In this document: positions 38,801 to 52,019 of the stretch, piece after piece | Layout: each line of letters begins with the position of its first letter | Numbering within the stretch: the stretch's first letter is position 1 | Source: Aphrophora alni | Lineage: Eukaryota > Arthropoda > Insecta > Hemiptera > Aphrophoridae | Length of the DNA stretch: 64,000 bases | Direction: 5' to 3' | Assembly: GCA_963513935.1 (NCBI GenBank) | Contig: OY740768.1 | Span: forward strand, 35,648,216 to 35,712,215 | Program-made: the position numbers and the translations under genes | Notes under the pieces: generated by a model | Told to the model about the DNA's origin: nothing | The model's input: the letters and a program-made list of their open reading frames with translations, nothing else | Databases searched by the model: none

Positions 38801-40530
38801 AGTTTTTTCCGATAAGGAAGAAAAAATCTTTAAGGTGGATGAAATTACAGATATAAAAATGAAATTTGTATTACATTAAATTTAATATATTTTTTTATAT
38901 ATTGTAGAATATTTTTTTATATTACGTTATTAAATTTCTATGTCTGACTTGTGTTAAATTAATTTACAAAATTTATGTAAAAATATTTGACTAAATGAAT
39001 TAATAATTGTTAAGAACCTTCATACTCTAAATAAGGAAAGAAATATGTTCACTTTTACAAATAAATATCTGCTAACTATTTTATAACCTTATAAAATAAT
39101 ATTTTTAAATAAAATTCTGTAAATAAAATTGATATAATGTGAATGTTTTTTTATTTGTAAATTTGAAATACAAAACTATCAGATTCCTGGCTGCAAATTA
39201 ATAATACTATTTTAGGCAAGATACGGTTAAAAGAAATAAATACAATCATTGAAGTGATCTATTCAGAGATACAACCTGCAATTAATTATTTACAGGTCTT
39301 TTGTACAGCATAATTTTTAAATTTTATTGTAAAATGAAACAAGCTAATATATCTGTTCTTAAATATAATTTTTGAACATATTATGTATTTATTTTTAAAC
39401 ATTGCAGTCTACAAAAATTAGAAAAAAAGATAACGTTTAATATTATTGTATTGTTTAAAAGTTAGTTGGCTAGGCTAGTTTTATATTTACATTACCTGTA
39501 ATTTTTTACTGATTGTGCATATAATTAAAGTTTAATTTTAAGACACAGATAGAACTGCTTTTTATTACAAAAGAGAAATTACTTCAATTCCATAATGTCT
39601 CTCGTACTCTGACAATTTAAATTTTCCAAGTGCTCAACTTTATCGTTTTTAAAAACATGGTTTATAAAAATGAGTTTCTTGTTAAATAACACACCAAATT
39701 ATATATGACATTAGAGACAATCATAAACAATAGTTTTAATACATTTCAAAATTGTGACTAAAATTTAAAAGACGAAATGGTCTCTAAAATATAATCTCAA
39801 TAACACTTGACACAGTAGAGTTTAAGAAGAATTTTAAACACGTAATTATTTATTGCACACACTTAATTAAGATATATACTTTAGGAAATAGACAAAAATT
39901 AGAATATATATCAAAACGCATAATTAATTTTGGCTCGATATTTTACGTAGTCATATCCTTTTTCTAACTGACATTGTTGGTTCTTAAAAATATTTTTGAT
40001 AAATATTGTTGGTTTTATATTTTTGATAAATTAAAAGATTGTTAAGCTGTATATTCAACTAATATATTTACTAATAGTACTTTTTATTTACAATTAATAT
40101 AACCCGCCACGTTGATCAGGTTACACATTCTCTCGATAAATGTAAATTTATTTTATTGATAATGTGGAATTGCATGGTAACCGATAAAACAACTCATGTT
40201 ACATGTGAAACAGTGAAGGTACAACTCGAGTTATCATAGATGAAGATTAGGAAAAAAATTCTAAATCTGTTTCAAAAGTTATTAAAACATATTTCGACTT
40301 TAATTTGTTTAGTAAAAACATATATAGTTAACATATAGTGACTATTTTTTTCTGAAAACCCGGCTAAAACATCAACTCTTAGAAAATTATAATGGTTTAA
40401 AAAAATTGTATTGTTTTTTTTTTTTTTGCTTTTGTTGAATGAACTTGTTGAACAATTATAATTATCTAGAAAGATGATAGTATAATTAATTAGTAATAGT
40501 AAATAGTAAATAGATTATATTTTAATAAGG

Positions 40531-40576
<46 letters not shown>

Positions 40577-41185
40577 CAAATTTCAATAAAAATAAAACCA
40601 GTTTTGTTTAAGAAGTAATATTTATTAGTGCTATAAATGAAAGTAGCCATCAGAAATAAACACATTTGAATTTGTAATTTTTAACAAAAAGTAAAAGAAA
40701 TATAATTAATTATTTTTATAAATACGACATAACTTTACAAATTCTTTTAACTAAAGAAATTTATTTATTCTTTTTTTATGGTTGAGATTATCTTTATAAA
40801 TAAGATACCAAATTTAATAGTTTTCTCTTTAATATTTGTTTAACCTATTAATTTGTCTAGCTGCCTTTTTTCTTTTTTTAAGTGGGAAAAACACTTGTCG
40901 GTCAAAAAATTCTAAATATTTTGTTTTTGGTTTTCTGTGTATGTATGTATGGGGGTGTTTTTTAAATAGATGAAGTATACTATTTAATCTCTTTTCACCT
41001 TGTAAATCTAAAAAGGAAACAATGGGATTATGCAACAGCCCTGTATTGAGGATTGAATCGACGTCGTTGGTTGACCGCATGTCGCAAAGAAATTTTGTAT
41101 TACCCTGCTGTATGAAGTTTTATTTTAATATGTTTATTTATGTAAAATTGTATAGAAAATTAAAATTAAAATCATTATAAACGCC
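38801..41185. other. AT-rich desert
   Basis: No gene. Contains the TA run listed next and T runs near 40420. Confidence 0.55.
40532..40571. repeat. TA microsatellite
   Basis: About 20 alternating AT units. Confidence 0.96.
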
Positions 41186-41194
41186 AGATACACA

Positions 41195-41290
41195 TTATAT
41201 GTATGTCAAAATGACATACATAAATGACTATGATTATGACATACATATATGATATATATGATTATGATTATGACATACATATATGATTAA
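41195..41290. repeat. Small tandem repeat of GACATACATATATGAT type
   Basis: ATGACATACATA occurs at about 41211, 41237 and 41269 with interspersed GATTATGATTATG units, giving a short cryptic tandem repeat. Confidence 0.8.
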
Positions 41291-41639
41291 ATACTCAAAA
41301 CGAGTTGTAGTGGTTATGTTCGATGCTCATTTGATGACCCTGGTTCACAAGTTTGACATGAGAGCCTCGACAAGAATTAAATTCACAAAGGAAACACACA
41401 AAACACATATTAGGCTATAACAAAATATTAGGTACTTTAATTCAATAACTTTCAACACAAATTTAAAATAATTAGAAATATAATGTTCATACAACTTATT
41501 ATACAATTATCATTGTGCGAATTAAAGTTAAAATTTGTTTATTTAAAAAAAGCGTTAGAATTTATATAGCTTCGAACGTTGGTATCCCAAAAGAATACAC
41601 GGCCAAGACAATGTCAGAAGTATAAAAACAACACACATA

Positions 41640-42190
41640 TAATTCTATTACGATGGTATATATTCATTTTACAGTGTAGTACAACCCCAAGGGGGTGCTT
41701 TCAAAACCTAATGAATGCAAAGAAAGAAACTTTATGTTTTCAAATTGTATAGTACATTATAAATTTCAAACCCAAACGAGAGGAACTTCGCTGCACGTTC
41801 ACGATAATTATAACATAGAACGTGTTTGTATGTTTTCTCTATACTTCAGAACTCATGTCTGGTTCATTTCTTTGCTTCATATTCGACAACAAAAAGGTTG
41901 CAAATTAGCGGCGGTATTGAAGAGAATCTAGTGTAATGAGCTCAGTAGTCCAATCAAAAGTCGAGTTGATTGGAACGAGTGGTTCTCGAATACAAATTGA
42001 GCACCACAGGTGGTGTCTTGCCTACAAAACCATCCCGCACCCCTCCGCTCTGCTCGCTAAGCTCAAATACAAATCAGACGAGCTTTCATACTGAACACAC
42101 TAATACAATGCCAGCTCTCATATATCTCTGGATTTATTTTACGCTGAATAAATTTACCTTAGGACAACTTTTATTTTTCAAAACGCAATC
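41640..42190. promoter_or_regulatory. Promoter-like island with paired CCAAT palindrome
   Basis: TCCAATCAA (41949-41957) and TTGATTGGA (41966-41974) are a perfect 9-bp inverted repeat with an 8-bp spacer that places two CCAAT boxes head to head. CACCAC-AG-GTGGTG (42002-42015) is a second palindrome containing CAGGTG, an E-box of the Snail/ZEB type. CCCCAAGGGGGTG lies at 41683-41695. The island is richer in GC than its flanks and has frames of 77-78 codons without recognisable domains. Candidate promoter or enhancer. Confidence 0.4.
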
Positions 42191-43386
42191 TATGATTGAA
42201 TAATGCAATTTGTTATGTGTTTATTTGTTTGCTGCAGTTTTATCGCATGGATATACACGTACAAATTGTAATCTGCAAATAACATAAAATAAATAAACAT
42301 TTACAGATAAAACAAATATTGAATTTGACTAATTGTTATCATTTACTCAATTACGTGATGTGTGATCTGGTCAACTGAAAAATTTAGTTAAAAAGAAATT
42401 GAGGATGTAAACTGACGAGAAGTTACAATTGATGTAAGCCACTTAAGGATATAAACGTTAAAAATTAATGCATTGTTTGTTGTTTTAATTGAAAGCAATC
42501 ATTTAACTTATAATATTTTAATTGGCGTAATCCAACAATAGTTGAGAGAGGTAGATAATTTAATTTTTCTTGTGCTTTAATATAATTGATGAATACCTAC
42601 AATAGTTGAGGAAAGTAACTTTTTTCAGTTTTTCTCATATTTTATATACATATAAAGAAGTTTGGTGGAAGATATATCAGTTTCCGCCCTTTAAAAATCT
42701 GTAACTCAAAAACCATTTTACCGATTAGTTGTAAAATTTAAACCTAAAAATATTTTGACACCTAATTTTACACATTAAATATAATTATATTATCACAAAA
42801 TCAGAGGGTATTTATTATAACAAAAAACACAAGAATCTTTTTTAAATCGGTTCCAACAATTTTGGTTTCAACATTTCGGTTTCCAACAATTTTGCTCCAT
42901 TGTAGTCTCTAAGTCTTAAATAAAATTAATTGTTGGTCAGTTCTGTTGTGAAAACGTCATATCTAGCTGTTACGAAATTCTAATTTCTTAAAAAGGGTGC
43001 TATTGATTTCGTACAATTTTTTGAATGGATTATGAAGTTTAAATAAAATGAAAAACAATTGTTTGGTGAGTTATTGGTAAAAAAAAGCAAAAAGAACGTT
43101 GACTGCCGTCATGTTTATCTCGATTTTAATCAAGAGATAAGCCAAGAACGAATATTTGAGACGAGTGGAAACTTTGTTTTAATTTAAGCAAATACTATAG
43201 TTGAGGTTCTATAAACCTGTTTGATTGTCGGGACCTATAAGTTGGAATGATTTATATTTTTAAATATAAAGACGGCAGCTACGTAGAAATCAATATAAAA
43301 ATTAAATTTAACACTCTATATTTTACACTCTCTCTATATACAAATATAAGCAAAAATGTATCACGATGTTGTGTGACTTTTATGAA
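42191..43386. other. AT-rich stretch with a small imperfect duplication
   Basis: AACAATAGTTGAGAGAGG (from about 42534) and TACAATAGTTGAGGAAAG (from about 42598) start two related segments of about 60 bp. TTTCCAACAATTTTG also repeats near 42850 and 42880. Nothing coding. Confidence 0.5.
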
Positions 43387-43770
43387 ACGCATTATATAGG
43401 GTTTATTTAGAATTTTACAAACACGTATTTTGTATCATTCTTTTTAGAATTTATGCGACTTTAATGCGTGTTACAACTTGTTGGAGATGAAAATTCGTAT
43501 TTCGTTTAAAAATTATAAACTAAAAATATCGCATAAGTCGTAGTTATTGATTTTTTTTTAATCGCTTTATTAAATTACGCCAGGCTTTTTCAATTCCTTC
43601 ATAAATGTATTTGGTATCACACTTTTCAGAATTTATCCAAATTTGATGTAGGCCTAGCCTATATAGTTGGAATTAAAATTTGTAATGAGTTTTAAAATTA
43701 TAAATTTAAAATGCACTGAAGCGTAGTACATTATGTGATATTGTTTTTTTTATATAAGTTTATTTTTTAA
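43387..43770 (+). repeat. Tandem duplication of ~185 bp, diverged
   Basis: GTATTTTGTATCATTC (43425) and GTATTTGGTATCACAC (43607) begin matching blocks that continue through AGAATTTATGC/AGAATTTATCC, AAAAATTATAAACTAAAAAT/AAAATTATAAATTTAAAATG, a TCGTAGTTATTG/GCGTAGTACATT-like block and a T run. Both units start with ACGC. The offset is about 182 bp. No similar third copy was found. Non-coding. Confidence 0.8.
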
Positions 43771-45079
43771 AGAGTGTGAATATGGAGAAGCTTTAATCAA
43801 GTATCTAGTTATTAAAGTACGAGGAGAAGCAGCCTACAGGCTGGAACCCGGGGTTGTGGGAGGCCAGACCACTAGTACATAATACAAGTTTTAATAAACT
43901 CGAACCATAATTAATTAACAATGTTATAAATTTGGAAAACAAATACTTGTATTCATATAAAATGCTTTTATAAATAGAAAGTAAAATTAAGGGCTAGAAC
44001 AGAGAGTCTGACCACTATGTTCAAATAAAGATAAACAATAACTATTCAAAAAAGTGCCTGGTAGACTAATGATTTAAGTTATACATTTTATGATCAAAAA
44101 TGGCACTAAGACTGAGGATTGAAATCCTACCCAGGACACAATGTTTTTAGTGTGGAGTAAATTTCTTTTCAATTTGTTGTAAGGTGGAAGGAGTGGTAAC
44201 TAGTAGCTGCTTTCATTGATTGCTTATTAGTAAATTTCAGAAAAAACACTAATTTTGATTATATTATTTTTTATTAGTGTAAAATAAAAACGAATAGTAT
44301 ATTTTCATTTCATAACTTTTATATTTAATGTTAATAATGTTTTCAACATAAATTCAATCGTAAAAAAGGGGGGAAAATCAAATAAGTATTTCCAAATTTA
44401 AAAAAATATTTGTTCAAAAATTCAAAATGACTCGAAATTAGAAAAAAATATATATGCATTTTTTTTTATAAATATTTTGACGTAGATTTTACTTATTTAT
44501 TAGTATATTAATTTATTTTTTCTATTTAATGAGTGTGGTCTAAAAATGCGTTATTTGGGTATATGAACAAGTAAAAAAGATTGCTCACCATTTATAAATA
44601 GTTCAAAATTTTAAAATGTATTATTAAAATATACAGGTGCACATATAATTTACTGAGTATAAGTGCCAGCGGCTGTCATCTTAAATTGAGCTTTCTAAAT
44701 TTGTCATCTATTTAAGTCTATTCCAATTAATTGACTTGATTTATTTTACCAAGTATGTAATATGGGATAATCATATTGAAGAGGTAAATTTAGTATAAAT
44801 GTAGAACATTATTAAACTAATTGTGATACTAATATTGATTGTATCAATCCCATTAATTTATACACACATTGTGAAACCTCTATTCTGTGATAGTTATTTC
44901 ACAGATTTCTTAAATGAATTATAAGTAGGCTTCTAGTTTTTTTCTTTTCTTTCAATCTTCTATACTTAGTTAATTTAACAAATTTAAAAAAAATTAAACA
45001 ACAAAAAACTATGACTTATATTTTTGTTTCACTTTTAAATTATAAATGACTCTTTGTAGTGTGAGTTAGGATAAATTAT
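43771..45079. other. AT-rich stretch, nothing firm
   Basis: A faint tRNA-like pair of words at 44060-44135 was considered and not accepted. A GC-richer patch at 43825-43875 (AGCAGCCTACAGGCTG) is short. Confidence 0.45.
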
Positions 45080-45510
45080 TCAGTCAATCAACCAATTAGT
45101 CAATTAAATCAATATATTTGTTTCCGTTAAAAATAAATCAATAAACTGATCAGTCAGCCAGTCAATTAATCTACAGTAATTCAATTAATCAATTAGTCAA
45201 TCAATCAATAAGTAGCTCAATTAGTTTGTCAATTAAAAATTCAGTAAGTCAATCAGTTACCCAAACAGTCAATCCATGAATCCATCAGCTAGTCAATAAA
45301 TTAGTTGGGAGATCAACCAATCAGACAGTCAGACAATTAATCGGTTAATCGGTCGTCAATTAAATGCTTAATTAGTCAGTCAATAGATTAACCATTCAGT
45401 GATTAATTATTCAGTTAATTAATCATTTGGGAAATCATCTAGACAACCAATCAGTTAGTCAGTTAGTCAGTCAATCAATGAGTAAGTTTACATTCAGTCA
45501 ATCAATATAT
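45080..45510. repeat. Degenerate TCAA/GTCA tetranucleotide block
   Basis: About 430 bp built from TCAA, TCAG, TTAG and AATC words in quasi-tandem order (for example AGTCAGTCAATCAATG). It is an old expanded tetranucleotide microsatellite now heavily mutated. All frames are interrupted. Confidence 0.9.
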
Positions 45511-46244
45511 CTGTAAGAATCCATTTCAAAAGTTAGTGCCGTAAGGGTGGTTGCATAATGTAAATAATTGAGTATTAGCACACAATCTGTTAGTGTTAAG
45601 AAGAGCAATAACTTAAAATAAAATTTTGAAGTTAAAACTTAAAATAAATAGCCTTTCTTATTTTTTAAGTTTGATGTGTTTTAAGTTGGTCCTAATAATT
45701 TTCTTTTGATAACGGTTTGTATAAGTGAGAGTGTGTTCACAAATTGTTACTTATTTCAATTGATTTCCGATCCAAATTTATGTTATGTAGTATTTACATA
45801 ATTTCGTGTGCGTTTAGTAAAGATAAATAAGTTTTACTTCTATTACAATATTCAATTAAATAACTTTTTTCCTTGTATTTTAAGCTGAGGTACTTTTAAT
45901 GATTGTATTTATTTTTATTTTCTCAATAGTGGTATTATTTGGTTCTACTGACTCATACTCTTGTTTTTAATTTAAAAGTTCTAATTTGATAGTAAGAAAT
46001 TTAAACAAAAACAAAACATATTTGTTTAGAAAATAAAACACGCTGTGAACCAATTGGTGGGAGTAATCATCATAAACTTAAATGTAAAACGTAGTTTTAG
46101 ATATTTAATCAATATCAAACACCTCTATATAACACAAGAATCAGTTCAAAATTATTATTTTAAACTTGGCATCAAAAATATTTTTAGAATTTCAAAACAT
46201 TTTCATTGATACACCGAATTCAAATTTTTTCTTTTAACAATTAT

Positions 46245-46700
46245 TTCCATGTTAACTATTATTGCGCAGAAGTTCCGAGCATTCATTTTAAGGAATGTAA
46301 ACATAACCTCAAAAGAAGCAAAGAAATTTATAAATGCCGATCAGCTTAAAACATCTGTTTGAATTGTTGGAAAATATTTTGCAGTTACTATGGAGAAATA
46401 CATTAAAACTAAATGAACTTTTTACAGTGTAAGATACCAATAGATAGTTTAGACCGAGATAGGATCATCGAATACAATATTCATTATCATTCTCCGTAGC
46501 GTCGATTTGTCTATTTAGCCTTTAGGTCGTTAACCATTCCGAAATAGGCTATAAACTAGGTGATACCGCTAAGTTCTACGCAATCATTTTAACTGAAGAT
46601 GTAAACATAACCTCAAAATAAATTAATACATTTATAACAGCTGATCAATAAAAACATCTGTTTCAATAGTTGTTAAGTGGACAATGGAAAAAAAAACTTA
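46245..46700 (+). repeat. Pair of ~130-bp direct repeats 304 bp apart
   Basis: GTAAACATAACCTCAAAA occurs at 46297 and 46601. The similarity runs from an AAGTTC...GCATTCATTTTA/AAGTTCTACGCAATCATTTT block through TTTATAAATGCCGATCAGC/TTTATAACAGCTGATCA, AAACATCTGTTT and TATGGAGAA/AATGGAAAA. The segment between the copies is unique. Possibly two insertions of the same short element or a segmental duplication. Confidence 0.82.
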
Positions 46701-46891
46701 TTTGAATGGTAAGATTTCTAAGCACTTTGATTTCTATTTTGGACGTTGCTTATAGTTTAAAATGATATAAACGTCCAACGCTTTAAAAAAATTTAACGGC
46801 GTCTATACATAAATGACTATATGTAATTTACAATTTAAATTTTATTCCTAATTGTGTAAGTTTGTCAATTTAGTTGTTAAGCATCAACCGT

Positions 46892-46894
<3 letters not shown>

Positions 46895-46928
<34 letters not shown>
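46895..46928. repeat. TA microsatellite
   Basis: About 17 TA units. Confidence 0.96.
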
Positions 46929-46929
<1 letters not shown>

Positions 46930-47239
46930 CACTTTTCCTAACATTTGTAAGAAATAGTGTTTATTGGAATCGTGTAAGAAATCGTGTTATTCATCAATTT
47001 AAATGATTGCACATTTTCTTTGTTAATATATGAACAGATTTTGAATGGAAAGAACATATCGATCTGAGCTATTCGGTCAAAGATCTCTTTGAAGGGTGCT
47101 AAGTAGGTTGTTTTTTTCTGTAAACAGGTTTAACAAGTCTTATTGGACTGAGGTTAGGTTAACCTTCACCACAATGCTTCACAGTAAGTGGGTTTCTATG
47201 TAACTTACGTTTGTTTGTTAATAGGATTCTTGTGTTAGA

Positions 47240-47620
47240 ATTGCAATAAGGAACCTTTCCTTCTAGAAAGGTTTTCCTGTGAAAATTTAAATACGTTTGA
47301 AACTGGATAAGCTTTTCCACAACGGCTAGTAGGGGTTCTGTGCGGTTGGAAGTTTAAATTGCATTTTCAGTACGAGGGAGGAAGCCGGTCGACCTTAGAA
47401 GATTACTGAGCGGGGTGTGCGAGTTGCAAATGGCTCCTCTCTCGACATGGGGTGGCGGGGGTGCGGTATTTTTGCCTAAAACCACATCGCTAGCTGGGGG
47501 TCGGGAGGGAGCCATTACCGTCCCAGCGTTCAGTAGTACCCCCTCTACGAAAAGGCTATTGATCCAAAATCTTCAACCTACAGCGAATACGCGACTTAAG
47601 ATGTATTCTTCCTCCTTTAT
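47240..47620. promoter_or_regulatory. Island with GAGA and PHO/YY1 words, candidate Polycomb-type element
   Basis: On the minus strand GAGAGAG (47437-47443) lies directly beside GCCAT (47430-47434). A second GCCATTAC (47511-47518) fits the PHO consensus GCCATHWY exactly, and GGGAGGGAG precedes it. G-rich tracts GGGGTGGCGGGGG and CTGGGGGTCGGGAGG complete an island much richer in GC than its flanks. GAGA plus PHO plus G-rich words is the fly PRE vocabulary. An 80-codon frame at 47415-47657 has no domain. Inference only. Confidence 0.4.
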
Positions 47621-48657
47621 GTGTTCTTTTTATATTTTAAAACTTTCTTTTAAATAAAAAAAAGGGGAAAAAGTATAAAAGAGGAAAACGTACACATTTT
47701 ACCTTTTATAAAGATTGCTCGTTGATTTTCAACACTTTGTCAAGTTCAACGTGCCAATTATACAATGTTAATTTATTACCATTTTCATTTTTCTCGTTTT
47801 TATTGTTGTAACTTATTTAGAAAAATACGGTATAACAGGCCTATACAACGAATTAAATAAAATATTTTATGTTAAAAAAAAAGTTATAAAAATTATATTT
47901 TCTTGCTAAACTATTTTTACTGTAATTAATTAATGACAAAACAAGATGTAACTTTCTTTCACAGACAACATTTATTTATGAGCAGTTTTTAATAACTATA
48001 GTAAACACGTAATTCCAAGATTATGTGAAAATATTTGGACTTGGAGTATAAAACATAATTAAGGTTTATATAATTAATAAATACATTTACACAAATTAAA
48101 TATACACTAAGTGTAACAATGAATGCAATTATATGCTAATAAAAATACTAACCTGCTTCAATACAAAATTTGAGACCATTCATAAATTTAAAAGAATTCT
48201 TTTCTTTTTTTCTTTTACAGAACGCAGTTATCTGGTGTACCTAATTAAAAGTTATCTACTTGATTAAATTATTTTGAAATGTTTAATTTTACTTTGATAA
48301 ATATTAAATATGAAGCATAATATTGTAGCTTATACAGTACATAAATAAAGGAAGTGTTATATTTTATATTCAATAATGAGCTAAAGGCTCTAAATAAAAT
48401 AAGAGTTATATAATAAATTTTAAGTAATATAGCCGACATGAATATAATTTTAAAGTATAGGAAATAGATTATTCGATGATCCAATATTTGTTACTTAAGG
48501 TGGATATAAATTAATTTATGTTGTTTTATTATCAGAGAACTTAATTTAACAAACTAAAATGTATTTATAGTAATATAAACAACATAAATACATTTTGAAG
48601 AATTTTATTGTTAGTTCTTATAAATTAAACTATATATATATATATCTATATATATAG

Positions 48658-48713
<56 letters not shown>

Positions 48714-50449
48714 GTAGACTTAAACTGATGTATATCTACCAAATATAAGTCTATGAAACGTTGTGATTTATTTACACTGTGTTAAAATATTTATTTGTAA
48801 TATTAATACAACATTATTAAAGCATCGCGTAAAACCATTGACCTGCCGTAGACCTACATATGATGTCGGGCAATCGACCTTTTTACCGACCTACACAACT
48901 CTACAATTTTTACTCTCTTTGCGCAAGGCAGCCGAATGGAGTAGAAAACAAATCATTTTTTATTCATTGGTTCATTCATTAAGCTGAAAACATTTGACAA
49001 AAGTAATGCAATACTTTTGCTTTCTTTTCCAACACCATATTTCTCTTCAATTCAACACTATTCCTGTTGATTTTCATAAACTAATATTGCTCTGTTTAGT
49101 ACTGAGCTAATTTACTATTGAAATAATAAGTTTGGGTATGTGAAGTGTTATTTTAAGTTTTCTAATTATCGTTAAATGAAAATATTAGTATTTTTAAATA
49201 ATATAAAACCCCTATACATTATAAATCCATTACATAAAAGAAATATTTTGTTTACTTAATATGTATATATAATTAACAAAATATTATTTACAAATAATTT
49301 ATAGGCTAATAGGGATTTGATATTAATTTAAAGTAAAAACTCCATTCAGTTACCGTCAAACTGTAGGCCCTACATATATAAACATATTTCACATACATAT
49401 TTCTTCTAAGATATTCTAAAATATACTAATGGTTATTCGTTAATTACACACTTTTATTCCAGAAAAATTAATCACAACACTATATATTAAAAAAAATATT
49501 CTAAATAGTGAAACATTGAAATAACAGACGTTGGTAAAAAACAGATATTTTTCTATTTTCCACAGAATACGTATTTTTATAAATATTAATGTCGGTAAAA
49601 TATATTAATTGTTTGTAATGTTTAATAATAAATGTCCTATAATTTGTTTATTAAAAATAATTGTATAAATCCAAGAAATAGGCTTTGAGATGTCTTAATT
49701 TGTTATGTGTAAACACAGTATACATCTATCAATTTCTTCATCTTTTTTCATTGACTATACAAAATCAATTCCTTGCATTAATTATTCTATAGAATTTTCC
49801 ATTTGTTTTATCAAGATAAAACCAACATATTTGTTTATTTCTCTTATTTTTATTGTTTAAAAATAATTTACTATGACTACATTTTAAGTAAGGAGCTAAA
49901 TTATAACAAGTGGAAATATTCTGAAAATTTATATACTGGAGGAATTTGTTTACTTGTAATTAAATTGTACTTTAAATGAAAAATACTGAACTTCTATTAC
50001 AAATTTAATTATGATTAAAAGTGAAAATGTTAGTGTTTTCATTAGTTTTAAAATGTACTTTTACATCATGTTAAAAATTAAAGAAACCTTTAAAAACAAT
50101 ATTAAATTTCATAACTTGATCATAACAAAAACAGACTATAAAAGGTATGTCTTGTCTACATGAGGTTTTCTTTTCTCACACTTTTTTCTAATCTCTTTTA
50201 CGTACACTTCTTTAAATATTTCGTTTGTTTGTATCCATTTTATTATTTCAAATATAAAAAGTAATATATTTATATAAAATAGTGGTATTTGGAAATATTT
50301 TTTTTACTTTAGAATAAATAGTATTTTTAAAGATGGGTTTTGGATGTTTATAATTATGTTTAAATATATACATGTAGATAAGCACATACATATAGACGAA
50401 AGTATTAGTAATTACAAATGTTAAAAGGTGACTAAATTATCAGAGTGAA
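47621..50449. other. AT-rich desert with one small island
   Basis: A small richer patch at 48830-48960 (ACCTGCCGTAGACCTAC, CTCTTTGCGCAAGGCAGCC) may be constrained. The rest is low complexity. Confidence 0.5.
48630..48710. repeat. TA microsatellite
   Basis: About 80 bp of TA interrupted by a C and by a GCC, again giving TATAGCCTATA. Confidence 0.95.
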
Positions 50450-50454
50450 CGATA

Positions 50455-50790
50455 AAGTCATCGTCCTGGAACACAGCGCCACCCCCCGGCAGTGGTCATC
50501 CGATAAACTAATTCCGTAACAGGAAAATGTCAGGCTTATCTGTGCCGTGCCAATATCCCGCTGTAAGGAATCCTCTAACCCGACGGAATTGTTTCCAGAG
50601 CAGTAAATTCTAGTTTCCTCTTGCAGGATTTACAGGATTTGCATCATTTATCCCAAATAATTCGCTTCATTAGCATACGTAGTTTTTACGTTTTGATCTG
50701 TTTTTCAAGGACTTTGCAAATGAGTACAATCATCAACATTGCACATTTTAGGAAGTAAATAAAACGGCGAGTTTAAAAGGGGAGAGGGGT
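50455..50790. promoter_or_regulatory. Candidate POU/homeodomain enhancer
   Basis: High-complexity island in AT desert. ATTTGCAT (50637-50644) is the exact octamer ATGCAAAT on the minus strand. TTGCAAAT (50714-50721) matches it at 7 of 8. ATTAGCAT (50668-50675) combines a TAAT-type core with a POU-like half. TTATC words (50649 region and elsewhere) suit GATA or Otx-like factors. The first 80 bp hold CAGCGCCACCCCCCGG and GTGCCGTGCCAATATC. No coding frame. The motif set suggests a neural or embryonic enhancer, by inference. Confidence 0.42.
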
Positions 50791-52019
50791 GAGGTGTATT
50801 GTTTAAGGACTATTATAACCCAAGTCACGATTGTTATATGCTATATACTACATCGAAACGTGCTTTGCCAATTTAATCTTAAGCGATATTATATATAGGG
50901 CATTCAGGTCTATCGAAATTACAAAGGAGGAAATGAAATTTAATTATTTGATTATTGACGTTTATATTAAAAATAAAACTATACCAAATTTTGTATTTAA
51001 TCACGTGCACAACTATTATTTAAAATAATATTTTTTTATGTAGATATCCAGGGTAAATATATAGGTAATATAAACATTTCCAAAAACCTATTTTAAATTT
51101 ATATAAAGGAATGTTAGACTGCTGAATATAATAATCATATTATTTATTATGACCATTGAGTTAACATTCTACAATCATATTTATTTGATTATACGGAATG
51201 TTTTAGAATAGGGTTGTAAGCAATGATTTTAAATATTATTTTAATTAATTGTAGTTTAAATTTATTTACGTGATGTAATAGTTTCTTGGAAATATTGGTC
51301 AAAAAAATTAATAACATTTTTTTTAAAGAAAACTCTTATATCTTAAGGCACCAGACAAAATGAACCTCCGTAAAATATTGAATATAATTAAATATAATTC
51401 CTCACTTTAATCGATCAAAAATTGTGCACATTTCCATCACTAAATGAAATAAAAGGACAATTTTTCACAATAAATACTTTATTTTAAACAAGACGCAGAT
51501 TCGATGATTAAACTATAGTTTAATATATGCACATACAAACACGTTCTTGTTACTGTATATGTGAATTATTTCTATTGTAAGATTAATTGATTGACAATTA
51601 ATAAAGTTAATTCTTCCTTAAAATTAGTAATTAACCTATTGTCAGATATATATTTCTTAGTTATTGTTATTATTGTTTGTGGTTATCAACTTTAAGTACA
51701 AGAATAAACAATATTTATTTATCACTTTTTTTTTAATAGTTATATAAGTTATAGAAAGTGATTTTAACAGTTTGAATTGCTTATGCTACTAACATATTTA
51801 AACAATCAAATAATAATAATTATAAATTGTGTTGAGTATAATTCAATTTCTAAAATAAATCATAATGAACTTCAAACAAAATACGTGTGTTTATTAATTC
51901 TTTAGACAAGTATATTTTTTTACAAAATAATATTCTACTATATTTATACTAATTATCATTACACGAAATGAAAAAAACATAATATCGCTGGTTGACAGTA
52001 AAGTCTTATTATTGATCGA
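50791..52019. other. AT-rich stretch, nothing recognised
   Basis: Dense stops and A/T runs. No repeat family found. Confidence 0.55.

Noticed and set aside
38511..38856. Overlapping frames of 60-109 codons on both strands
   Set aside because: A GC-rich, stop-poor island gives open frames on both strands; there is no domain, codon bias or splice context.
44055..44140. tRNA-like A and B box pair (TGGTAGACTAATG and GGATTGAAATCC)
   Set aside because: The B-box matches only partly, no cloverleaf could be folded, and no second copy of the segment was found.
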